Assembly (NCBI RefSeq): GCF_037201965.1 | Contig: NZ_CP147518.1 | Coordinates: forward strand, 619,001-683,000 | Reading direction: 5' to 3' | Source: Spirosoma sp. SC4-14 | GTDB lineage: Bacteria > Bacteroidota > Bacteroidia > Cytophagales > Spirosomataceae | DNA length: 64,000 bases | Part shown: positions 17,713 to 25,395 of the stretch, in pieces | Layout of the letters: every line of letters begins with the position of its first letter | Position numbering within the stretch: the stretch's first letter is position 1 | Made by a program: the position numbers and the translations under genes | Notes under the pieces: model-generated | The model's database searches: none | Told to the model about the DNA's origin: nothing | Seen by the model: only the letters and a program-made list of their open reading frames with translations

Positions 17713-17754
17713 GGGAGAATAAAGAAATTTTGTTATCTCTTGTTCATTCTACTC
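17698..17754. repeat. 16-bp perfect inverted repeat after the M1 peptidase gene
   Basis: GAGTAGAATGAACAAG (17698-17713) and its exact complement (17739-17754) flank a 25-base AT-rich loop, starting 9 bases after the peptidase stop. There is no clear T-run. The distal arm overlaps the -33 box of the tRNA promoter. Confidence 0.8.
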
Positions 17755-17762
17755 GCCTTGGT

Positions 17763-20159
17763 CTAGTTCTTACTACTTCCCTGCGCAGCTGGTGGCTGAT
17801 TAGCACGACGTTGCTGTTGCATTGGGTTCGGGCCCTGAGGACCAAAACGTTGCTGTTGTTTGAAGAGTTGGAAACGAGTCGGTTCTGCTACACGCGGGAA
17901 CGAATTGTTTTCGGTATCGATGTCGGCAATTTCCTGATAGGGATCAAGAGTCCACTGCTTCACTTTTTTAGGGGTCGCAATCACTTTTTTAACGGCTACA
18001 TCGTTGAAGCGCCAGATTTCGGCCGGGAAGCGGGCAACTGAATCGGTGCCATCTTCAAACTCCATGCGAATGATGACCGGCATGGGTAAACCGCCTTTGT
18101 TCTTTAGCGAAAGCGTATAAAAGTTAGTACCGGCACTCTTCTCCAGTGTAGCACGTTCAGTTTCGCTCAATGAAGCCAGGTAATCCTGATATTTCTTCTT
18201 ATCAGTGTCTGTAACGGCATACGGATCGTAGCTATTATAAAAATCCCGCATGGTTGAGTCTTTAGCTACAACTGTTTCGTCTTTCGTTGCCGCGTCGCGT
18301 TGTTTGCTGATCGTACCGGCCCGACGCATGGCTTCGGCTTTGGCAGCGGCCTTGGTTGCAACCGGATCGCCCGAATCAACCTGAAACCAGTCTACCTCAA
18401 CCAAGTCCTGGTCGACGGGCTCTACTCCGTAGAACCAACCTTTCCAGAACCAGTCCAGGTCTACACCCGAGGCATCTTCCAGAGTGCGGAAAAAGTCAGC
18501 CGGTTCGGGCGATTTGAAAGCCCATCGACGAGCATACTCCTTGAAAGCATAGTCGAACAACTCCCGACCCATTACCGTCTCACGCAGAATGTTCAGCGCT
18601 GTGGCGGGTTTAGCATATGCATTGGGTCCAAGACTGATTACGTTGTCAGATGAGGTCATAATGGGCGAAAGAACCGATTTGTCAGATTTCATATAATCGA
18701 CAATATCCCGTGGTTCTCCCCGGCGGGCAGGGAAATTGTAATCCCATTCTTTTTCAGCCAGATATTGGCAGAAGGTATTCAGTCCTTCGTCCATCCAGGT
18801 CCACTGCCGTTCGTCGGAGTTGACGATCATCGGGAAGAAATTATGACCCACCTCATGGATGATGACACCAATCATACCAGCTTTGGTTTGTTCGGAATAC
18901 GTACCATCTGGTTCAGGCCGGCCGCCGTTGAATGAAATCATTGGGTATTCCATACCACCACCGGCCGTAGCGTGGCAGGAAATCGCTACTGGATACGGGT
19001 ATTTTATTGTTCGGTTGCCATACGATTTCAGTGTATGTTCAACAACGCGGGTCGAGTACTGGCCCCAGAGCGGGTTGCCTTCTTTGGAGTAGAACGACAT
19101 GCTCCAGATTTTGTGTCCATCGCCATAAACGTCGGTTTGCATAGCGTCCCAGATAAACTTGCGGCTGCTGGCGAAAGCAAAGTCGCGAACGTTCTGGGCG
19201 TTGAAAATCCAGGTTTTCTTCCCTTTCGTATCGCCAGGCTTCGCTTTTTCGGCGGCTTCGGCTTCGGCCTGCGTAACAATCACAACCGGGTTTTTCGATG
19301 TTGCTGCCTGAGCCAGGCGTTTTTGTTGTGTAGCTGACAGCACCTGTTTGTAGTTCTGGCATTCGCCGGTAGCACCAATTACGTGGTCGCTGGGAGCGGT
19401 AATGGCTACTTTATAATTACCGAAGATCAGCGTAAACTCACCCTGCCCCAGAAACTGCTTGTTTTGCCAGCCCGTTACGTCACTGTAGGCACATAGCCGG
19501 GGAAACCAGTGCGCAATGAAGTAATTGTAGTTGCCATCTTTGGCAAAGTACTCCATACCGCTTCGGCCATAATATTCCGTAATGAAATAGTTCCAGTCTA
19601 CATTAAACGAATAGCTGCCACCGGGTTTTAAGGGTGCAGGCAGATCAATTCGCATCATCGTTTGATTGATCGTGTATTTGAGCGGATTGCCCGATTTGGC
19701 ATCTTTAACGGCCGTAATCTTATAGCCATATTTATCAGTAGCCTGCTGGTTGCTCCGTTCACGAACTGAGGTCAGGTTTTGTAACTGCCCAAAGCTCATC
19801 CCATTTTCATTGACACCGCCCGTGCGTGTAACGCTACCGATTGAGCCTTTTGCAAACAAATTCTGATCGAGTTGCAGCCAGATAAAAGGTAGCTCATCGG
19901 TCGAATTGTTATGGTAAGTTACCGTTTCGGAGCCAATGATTTTCTGATTGGCGTCGTCGAGTTCAACCTTAATGTCGTAGTCGGCTCGATTCTGGAAATA
20001 ATCTTTACCAGGGGCACCGGCTGCCGTACGGAACGTATTGGGTGTAGGCAACATAGGGCCAAGTTGCTCAAAACGAGTATTGGCGTTCTGAGTGGGTGCC
20101 TGGGCTAGTAAGACTGCTGACCATAGGGCCATACCAGCCATCAACACTGTTTTTCTCAT
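17763..20159 (-). CDS. M1-family metallopeptidase, secreted (downstream copy)
   Basis: 798 residues with a signal peptide (MRKTVLMAGMALWSAVLLAQA). The zinc site is complete: HEVGH at 435-439 and the third ligand Glu458, 18 residues later in WMDEG; a GGMEYPM block at 401-407 takes the place of the aminopeptidase GAMEN motif. Members of this Bacteroidota group are annotated as M1 family peptidases and presumably release N-terminal residues in the periplasm. The C-terminus is Gln/Asn/Pro-rich (QQQRFGPQGPNPMQQQ). It starts 31 bases after the stop of a close paralogue, so the two form an operon and a tandem duplication. Confidence 0.92.
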   Translation of the reverse strand: MRKTVLMAGMALWSAVLLAQAPTQNANTRFEQLGPMLPTPNTFRTAAGAPGKDYFQNRADYDIKVELDDANQKIIGSETVTYHNNSTDELPFIWLQLDQNLFAKGSIGSVTRTGGVNENGMSFGQLQNLTSVRERSNQQATDKYGYKITAVKDAKSGNPLKYTINQTMMRIDLPAPLKPGGSYSFNVDWNYFITEYYGRSGMEYFAKDGNYNYFIAHWFPRLCAYSDVTGWQNKQFLGQGEFTLIFGNYKVAITAPSDHVIGATGECQNYKQVLSATQQKRLAQAATSKNPVVIVTQAEAEAAEKAKPGDTKGKKTWIFNAQNVRDFAFASSRKFIWDAMQTDVYGDGHKIWSMSFYSKEGNPLWGQYSTRVVEHTLKSYGNRTIKYPYPVAISCHATAGGGMEYPMISFNGGRPEPDGTYSEQTKAGMIGVIIHEVGHNFFPMIVNSDERQWTWMDEGLNTFCQYLAEKEWDYNFPARRGEPRDIVDYMKSDKSVLSPIMTSSDNVISLGPNAYAKPATALNILRETVMGRELFDYAFKEYARRWAFKSPEPADFFRTLEDASGVDLDWFWKGWFYGVEPVDQDLVEVDWFQVDSGDPVATKAAAKAEAMRRAGTISKQRDAATKDETVVAKDSTMRDFYNSYDPYAVTDTDKKKYQDYLASLSETERATLEKSAGTNFYTLSLKNKGGLPMPVIIRMEFEDGTDSVARFPAEIWRFNDVAVKKVIATPKKVKQWTLDPYQEIADIDTENNSFPRVAEPTRFQLFKQQQRFGPQGPNPMQQQRRANQPPAAQGSSKN

Positions 20160-20190
20160 AGTTTATCGGAAGTTAAGTTCTTGTTTTTGG

Positions 20191-22581
20191 TTAGTTTCGA
20201 CTACTACCTTGTTGAGAGGGGTTTTTTGATTGCTGCCGTTGTTGCTGCATAGGGTTCGGAGCAGTATTGCCGCGTCCCTGCTGTTTGAAGAGCTGGAAGC
20301 GGGTAGGCTTGGCCACCGGCGGAAATGTATTGTCTTCGGTGTTGATGTCGGCAATTTCCTGATAGGGATCAAGAGTCCACTGCTTCACTTTTTTAGGGGT
20401 CGCAATCACTTTTTTAACGGCTACATCGTTGAAGCGCCAGATTTCGGCCGGGAAGCGGGCAACCGAATCGGTGCCATCTTCAAACTCCATGCGAATGATG
20501 ACCGGCATGGGTAAACCACCTTTATTTTCCAGCGAAAGCGTATAGAAATTAGTGCCAGCTTCGGCCAGCAACCGTTCTTCGGCTGTTAACGAAGCCAGAT
20601 ATTCCTGGTATTTTTTCTTGTCTTCGTCCGTAACAGCATATGGATCATACTGGTTGTAGAAATCCCGCATCGTGCTGTCCTGGGCTACCACGGTCTCATC
20701 TTTGCTGAGCGCATCGCGTTGTTTGCTGATGGTATTCATCCGACGTTGAGCCGCAGCGCGGGCTTCGGCCTTCGTGATTTCTGGATTTTGCGAGTTTACC
20801 TGATACCAGTCTACCTTGGTTAGGGCCTGATCGACGGGCTGAACGCCCATGAACCAGCCTTTCCAGAACCAGTCCAGGTCTACACCCGAGGCATCTTCCA
20901 GAGTGCGGAAAAAGTCAGCCGGTTCGGGCGATTTGAAAGCCCATCGACGGGCATACTCCTTGAAGGCATAGTCGAACAACTCCCGACCCATTACCGTCTC
21001 ACGCAGAATGTTCAGCGCTGTGGCGGGTTTGCTGTAGGCATTCGGACCAAACGTATTCGGCAAAATATTGTCGGAACTGCTCATGATAGGCACCTGCTGG
21101 GTCGAATCGAGCTTCATGTAATCGACAATATATTGCGGGTCGATGCCGTGGGCCGGAAAGTTCGCATCCCACTCCAGGCAGGCCAATCCTTCCAGAAAGC
21201 TGTTCAGTCCTTCGTCCATCCATGACCACTGGCGCTCATCGGAATTCACAATCATTGGGAAAAAGTTGTGTCCAACTTCATGGATAACAACCAGAATCAG
21301 AAAATTCTTGGTGCCTTCCGAATAGGTTCCATCGGCTTCGGGGCGGGCGCCGTTGAAGCACATCATCGGGTATTCCATTCCTCCAACCGGTCCATGAACC
21401 GAATAGGCAACCGGATAGGGATAGGCAATTGTACGGCGCGAGTAGGAGCGGAGCGTATGCGCTACGAGTCGGGTCGAATATTGCCCCCAGAGCGGATTCG
21501 CTTCTTTCGGATAGAGCGACATGGCCCAGACACGCTTTCCTTCTACAGTTGGATTGAGGGCATCCCAGATAAATTTACGACTACTGGAAAACGCAAAGTC
21601 ACGAACGTTGTCGGCTTTATAGACCCAGGTTTTTGTGCCGGTTGGTTTACCTTTCTCGGCGGCTTCGGCTTCGGCCTGCGTAACAATCACAACCGGGTTT
21701 TCGCCTGGTTTATCGCCCTTTCCTTTAGCGTCATTCCAGCGTTTCTGCTGAGTTGCGGTCAGTACCTGGGTCGGATTCTGTAGTTCGCCGGTGGCACCAA
21801 CAATATGGTCGTTAGGGGCGGTAATGGCTACTTTATAATTACCAAAGATCAGCGTAAACTCACCCTGCCCCAGAAACTGCTTGTTTTGCCAGCCCGTTAC
21901 GTCACTATAGGCACACAGACGAGGGAACCATTGAGCAATTTCGTAGACATAGTTCCCGTCTTTCGGAAAAAACTCATAACCCGAACGACCTCCAACGTTT
22001 TTCGCATCGATAATTTTAAAATTCCAGTCAATGGAAAACGTTACCGATTTGCCCGGCGCAACAGCCTGTGGCAAATCAATCCGCATCATGGTTTCGTTGA
22101 TGGTGTATTTAAGTGGTTTGCCTGTTTGATCACGTACGGAGGTTATTTTGTGCCCGTAGTCTTTCCCGGCTACGGCCGAAGCTGGATCAATTTGACGCAT
22201 CGATGCACCGCGTTCGGCATTGATGCTACTGGTTTTAGCAATGTTGCCAATCGAATTGGGTTTGAACAAATTCTGGTCGAGCTGGAGCCACAGATAAGGC
22301 AGGGCGTCGCCCGAATTGTTATGGTAAGTAATTGTTTCGGAGCCGGTTATTTTCTGATTTGTATCGTCGAGCGTGGCCTTAATGTCATAGTCGGCTCGAT
22401 TCTGGAAATAATCTTTACCGGGTGCTCCAGAGGCTGTACGAAACGTATTAGGGGTGGGTAACATGGGGCCGAGTTGCTCAAAGCGGGTATTGGCATGTTG
22501 TGTCCGGGAAGCCGGAGCTTGTGCCTGAGCAGACCATATCGAAATGGTTAAACTCGTTGCCAGCAAAATTATCTTTTGCAT
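20191..22581 (-). CDS. M1-family metallopeptidase, secreted (upstream copy)
   Basis: 796 residues, same design as the downstream gene: signal peptide ending WSAQAQ, GGMEYPM block, VVIHEVGHNFFPMIVNSDER zinc motif and WMDEGLN with the third ligand. Large parts are identical in protein and, in patches, almost identical in DNA to the downstream copy (for example 20344-20518 against 17919-18093), while the stretches after the signal peptide and around residues 105-135 and 270-310 have diverged. The tail is again Gln-rich. First gene of the pair. Confidence 0.92.
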   Translation of the reverse strand: MQKIILLATSLTISIWSAQAQAPASRTQHANTRFEQLGPMLPTPNTFRTASGAPGKDYFQNRADYDIKATLDDTNQKITGSETITYHNNSGDALPYLWLQLDQNLFKPNSIGNIAKTSSINAERGASMRQIDPASAVAGKDYGHKITSVRDQTGKPLKYTINETMMRIDLPQAVAPGKSVTFSIDWNFKIIDAKNVGGRSGYEFFPKDGNYVYEIAQWFPRLCAYSDVTGWQNKQFLGQGEFTLIFGNYKVAITAPNDHIVGATGELQNPTQVLTATQQKRWNDAKGKGDKPGENPVVIVTQAEAEAAEKGKPTGTKTWVYKADNVRDFAFSSSRKFIWDALNPTVEGKRVWAMSLYPKEANPLWGQYSTRLVAHTLRSYSRRTIAYPYPVAYSVHGPVGGMEYPMMCFNGARPEADGTYSEGTKNFLILVVIHEVGHNFFPMIVNSDERQWSWMDEGLNSFLEGLACLEWDANFPAHGIDPQYIVDYMKLDSTQQVPIMSSSDNILPNTFGPNAYSKPATALNILRETVMGRELFDYAFKEYARRWAFKSPEPADFFRTLEDASGVDLDWFWKGWFMGVQPVDQALTKVDWYQVNSQNPEITKAEARAAAQRRMNTISKQRDALSKDETVVAQDSTMRDFYNQYDPYAVTDEDKKKYQEYLASLTAEERLLAEAGTNFYTLSLENKGGLPMPVIIRMEFEDGTDSVARFPAEIWRFNDVAVKKVIATPKKVKQWTLDPYQEIADINTEDNTFPPVAKPTRFQLFKQQGRGNTAPNPMQQQRQQSKNPSQQGSSRN

Positions 22582-22687
22582 AAACTGAATTGTAGTTGTT
22601 GACTAAAGTGCTAAAAGTACAAAAAAAAGAGATTTTATAAACGGGTATTTTGATGAATGAAAGTACCTTATTGAAGAATGGCAAGCC

Positions 22688-23308
22688 TTACTGTAGTATT
22701 TCGCTTAGATATTCGTTGTTGATAATCAACGATAGAGCCATGCCGGCCACAATTCCGGATACAATCAGGGTCCAGCGCAGGCGACTGCTTTGCAGTACAT
22801 TGAGCACAACATAGGCCAGCGTAAGTACAATTCCGACGATCAGGATTTGGCCAAGCTCCAGACCAATATTGAAGGCCAGGAGCGGCTTTATGATATTGGC
22901 TTCGCGACCCAGCAAGCTCCGTAAATAGTTGGAGAATCCCATGCCATGAATCAATCCGAAGACTAATGCCAAACCATAGCGGCCCCCAGCGCGATTCGTT
23001 GACCGGGTTTTTAGGAGCGTTCGGGATTTTGGCTCCTGAAAAAAGAAATTCGCAATAGCCGTAATCAGAATGGTAATGGGAATAAGAAGCTCAATGAGTG
23101 CCGTTTTATAGGTAATCAATTGCAAGGTAGCCAGAGCGAGCGTAATGGAATGCCCAATGGTAAAGGCCGTTACCAGAATTAGTACTTGCCGCCATTGTTG
23201 CAGCGTATATACTGCACAAAGAGCAATCACAAATAAAATGTGATCGTAACCGGCTGGGTCAGTTATATGATCGAACCCCAACCGTAAATAAATCAGAAAA
23301 TCTTCCAT
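22688..23308 (-). CDS. HupE/UreJ-type membrane protein
   Basis: 206 residues, almost wholly hydrophobic, with about six helices. Motifs of the HupE/UreJ-2 family are visible: DHILFVIAL near the start, FTIGHSITLALA, GLIHGMGFSNYL and FNIGLELGQ. The histidines in these motifs suggest metal (nickel or cobalt) handling, but function in this phylum is not established; no hydrogenase or urease genes are near. It lies downstream of the gamma-carbonic-anhydrase-like gene on the same strand, separated by a 62-base gap with a stem-loop. Confidence 0.85.
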   Translation of the reverse strand: MEDFLIYLRLGFDHITDPAGYDHILFVIALCAVYTLQQWRQVLILVTAFTIGHSITLALATLQLITYKTALIELLIPITILITAIANFFFQEPKSRTLLKTRSTNRAGGRYGLALVFGLIHGMGFSNYLRSLLGREANIIKPLLAFNIGLELGQILIVGIVLTLAYVVLNVLQSSRLRWTLIVSGIVAGMALSLIINNEYLSEILQ

Positions 23309-23322
23309 GTTTTTTAGATTGG

Positions 23323-23367
23323 TTTATGGTTGCGCTGCCTATCAGCACATAGTCTTCTATTGCAGCG
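23323..23367. repeat. Stem-loop, GGTTGCGCTGC family copy 1
   Basis: TTTATGGTTGCGCTGC (23323-23338) pairs at its inner end with GCAGCG (23362-23367); the outer end of the right arm is degenerate. Left arm and loop (with AGCACA near its start) match the copy at 35420-35476. It fills the gap between the HupE-like and carbonic-anhydrase-like genes. Confidence 0.7.
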
Positions 23368-23370
23368 TGC

Positions 23371-23880
23371 CTATTTAAACCACTCAGCATACATGACATA
23401 ATTGTTGGCTGTTCGGGCAAACACTTCGGCCTGTTCGGGTGAGACCGCTTTCAGAAACCGGGCCGGGTTGCCTGCATAAATCGAACCAGGAGGAACAACC
23501 GTATTCTGGGTCACAATGGCTCCGGCCGCAATAATGCTACCAGCACCAATAACGGCCCCGTCCATTACAATAGCCCCCATGCCGATCAGCACATTGTCTT
23601 CAATGGTGCAGCCGTGTACAATGGCATTGTGGGCAATGGAAACATAGTTACCAACAGTTGTTTTAGAACGTTGGTAGGTGCAGTGAATAACGGCCCCGTC
23701 CTGAACATTGCAGCGGTCGCCAAATGTAATGGTATTGACATCGCCCCGCACCACGGCGTTGAACCATACAGTGCAGTCGCGGCCCATAGTAACCTGGCCA
23801 ACAATGGTAGCGTTTTCTGCAAACCAGCAGTTGTCGCCAAACGAAGGATGAATTCCGTGAACTGGTCTTATTAATGCCAT
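23371..23880 (-). CDS. Gamma-carbonic anhydrase family protein
   Basis: 169-residue left-handed beta-helix protein. Hexapeptide repeats run through the centre (NATIVGQVTMGRDC, IEDNVLIGMGAIVMDGAVIG, GSIIAAGAIV). The three zinc histidines of the family are in place at His66, His84 and His89, with WFNAVVRGD upstream. It may hydrate CO2 or be a related acyltransferase-like protein (YrdA/PaaY type); activity cannot be told from sequence. TATATTTG at 23885-23892 on the minus strand looks like a -7 box but would leave almost no leader. Confidence 0.9.
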   Translation of the reverse strand: MALIRPVHGIHPSFGDNCWFAENATIVGQVTMGRDCTVWFNAVVRGDVNTITFGDRCNVQDGAVIHCTYQRSKTTVGNYVSIAHNAIVHGCTIEDNVLIGMGAIVMDGAVIGAGSIIAAGAIVTQNTVVPPGSIYAGNPARFLKAVSPEQAEVFARTANNYVMYAEWFK

Positions 23881-23934
23881 ACTGCAAATATAGCTTGCAG
23901 ACAGGCTTTACGGGCTATCGATTCGGACAGACAC

Positions 23935-23968
23935 CAAAAAAGGGCTAGCCAAAACTGACCAGCCCTTC
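23935..23968 (-). terminator. Terminator after the Asp/Arg-rich lipoprotein gene
   Basis: Minus strand AAGGGCT, loop, AGCCCTT then T6, starting about 21 bases after the stop. Confidence 0.8.
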
Positions 23969-23988
23969 TGTACATTGCCAACAGAAAA

Positions 23989-25230
23989 TTATTTTTTATC
24001 CATCTTGTCAACCATTTTATCGATGGCATCGCCGATGTCGTCTATCGTACGATTTGTTTCACGCTTAACTTTGTCGAAATCGTCCTCACTCGAACGTTGC
24101 ACTTTGTAGTAGGCGTCGGAAAGCTGACGGCGTTTGTCTTCCAGATCTTTAATTCGGTCTTCGCGTTCTTTGCGAGCCTTCCGGCTTTCGTTTCTTACGT
24201 TTTCTTTGGCGTTGTCGAGCTGATCATCAATTTTGTCCATCTGATCGGAAATGCGGTCCGAAAGATCCCTGCGATCATCTGCAAATTTGTCGTTATTGCG
24301 ACTATTTCGGTCAGAGCTCCGGTCGTCACGCTGGTTGTTGCGATCAGTTTGCCGATCGTCGTATCGGCTGTTCCGATCATTGCTGTTGTCATTCTGGCGC
24401 GAATCCCGGTCATCGCGGTTACTAAACAAATTCGATAAAGCACCCCGATTATCGCGGTCATCCCGCCCATCATTACGGTCGTTATACGAATCGCGGCTAT
24501 TGCGGTCCCGGTCGTCGTACCGCCGATTCATATCACGCTGGTCATTGCGATCATTGTAACGGTCCCGGTCGTCGTAGGAATCCCGTCGGTCATTATAGCT
24601 GTATCGATTATCCCGGTCGTTGTATTGGCGGGAGTCTCGATCATCATACCGGCGGTCGTTGTCGCGGTCGTCGGTATACCGATTATCGTAGCGGTTGTCA
24701 CGATTCCGGTCATTGTCGGAACGGTAGTTATAGGAATCTCTCGAATCCCGATTGTCGTAATTGTTTCGATCATTGTAACGGTCCCGGTCGTTGTAGGAGT
24801 AGCGGCTGTCGTTGTACCGATCATCGTAGCGGCTGCCGTAAGAATCCCGTCGGTCGTTGTACTGGTCGCTATAGCGATTGTTGTATGTGTTGTATGAACT
24901 ACTGCCCGACATTCGACCTGGCTGCTCATAGCGGTCGGCCGAAGGGCGGTAAGCATTCCGATACTTACTGGACGTTATCCGGTCATATCGGCTCAAAGGC
25001 TCATCACGTGATTCGCGTGGGCTTCGCTCCCGACTCGACATTTCATCGCGGTCATCATCATAAGTCGATCGATTTTGTGAATCGCGACTATTGGTGGTAC
25101 GATCTCGTTGTACCATATCCTGCCGACTGTTTTTAGAGTCGCCATAGAGCCAGCTCTCAAACGAAGCGCAGGACGTCAGACTGGTCGTGGCTGCCAGCAT
25201 TGCTGCAACAACCCATGTTCTTCTTTCCAT
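23989..25230 (-). CDS. Asp/Arg/Tyr/Asn-rich low-complexity lipoprotein
   Basis: 413 residues from the ATG at 25230 (MERRTWVVAAMLAATTSLTSC); the lipobox LTSC predicts lipidation. Residues ~25-330 are extremely biased, built from DR, YND, RYD and SRD units (for example YNDRDNRYSYNDRRDSYDD) with almost no hydrophobic residues: intrinsically disordered and a mixed-charge polyampholyte. The last ~90 residues change to a charged coiled-coil pattern (ISDQMDKIDDQLDNAKENV ... DDIGDAIDKMVDKMDKK). No catalytic domain is visible. Long open frames on the opposite strand here are only mirror images of the repeats. Function unknown; a surface spacer or hydrated layer is conjecture. Confidence 0.8.
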   Translation of the reverse strand: MERRTWVVAAMLAATTSLTSCASFESWLYGDSKNSRQDMVQRDRTTNSRDSQNRSTYDDDRDEMSSRERSPRESRDEPLSRYDRITSSKYRNAYRPSADRYEQPGRMSGSSSYNTYNNRYSDQYNDRRDSYGSRYDDRYNDSRYSYNDRDRYNDRNNYDNRDSRDSYNYRSDNDRNRDNRYDNRYTDDRDNDRRYDDRDSRQYNDRDNRYSYNDRRDSYDDRDRYNDRNDQRDMNRRYDDRDRNSRDSYNDRNDGRDDRDNRGALSNLFSNRDDRDSRQNDNSNDRNSRYDDRQTDRNNQRDDRSSDRNSRNNDKFADDRRDLSDRISDQMDKIDDQLDNAKENVRNESRKARKEREDRIKDLEDKRRQLSDAYYKVQRSSEDDFDKVKRETNRTIDDIGDAIDKMVDKMDKK

Positions 25231-25266
25231 AACGTTAGTATTCTTTGTTGGTAATGTCACCAAAAA

Positions 25267-25304
25267 ACGGCTCAAAAAACGTACCATGCCGTTTTTTGAG
25301 CCGT
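25267..25304. repeat. 15-bp perfect inverted repeat in the leader of the Asp/Arg-rich gene
   Basis: ACGGCTCAAAAAACG (25267-25281) and its exact complement (25290-25304) around an 8-base loop, 36 bases upstream of the lipoprotein ATG. The stem is followed by few T on the minus strand, so it may be a terminator for the macroglobulin gene or a leader structure. Confidence 0.75.
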
Positions 25305-25331
25305 CGGGCTCTTTTTCAGAATAAGTGGGGA

Positions 25332-25392
25332 ATCGAATACCCTACTTATTGTAGAGATTAATGAACACTCCACAACCCGTAGGGTATTCGAT
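25332..25392. repeat. 14-bp perfect inverted repeat after the macroglobulin gene
   Basis: ATCGAATACCCTAC (25332-25345) and GTAGGGTATTCGAT (25379-25392) with a 33-base loop, starting 3 bases from the stop of the macroglobulin gene. Confidence 0.75.
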
Positions 25393-25395
25393 AGC

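Noticed and set aside
24097-24956. Long open frames, some very Val/Ile-rich, antisense to the Asp/Arg-rich lipoprotein
   Set aside because: They are mirror images of the repeated Asp/Arg codons; no promoter, start context or family.
24251-25100. Possible CRISPR or tandem DNA repeat in the Asp/Arg region
   Set aside because: Repeats are irregular short codon patterns within one reading frame, with no spacers of constant length and no cas genes.
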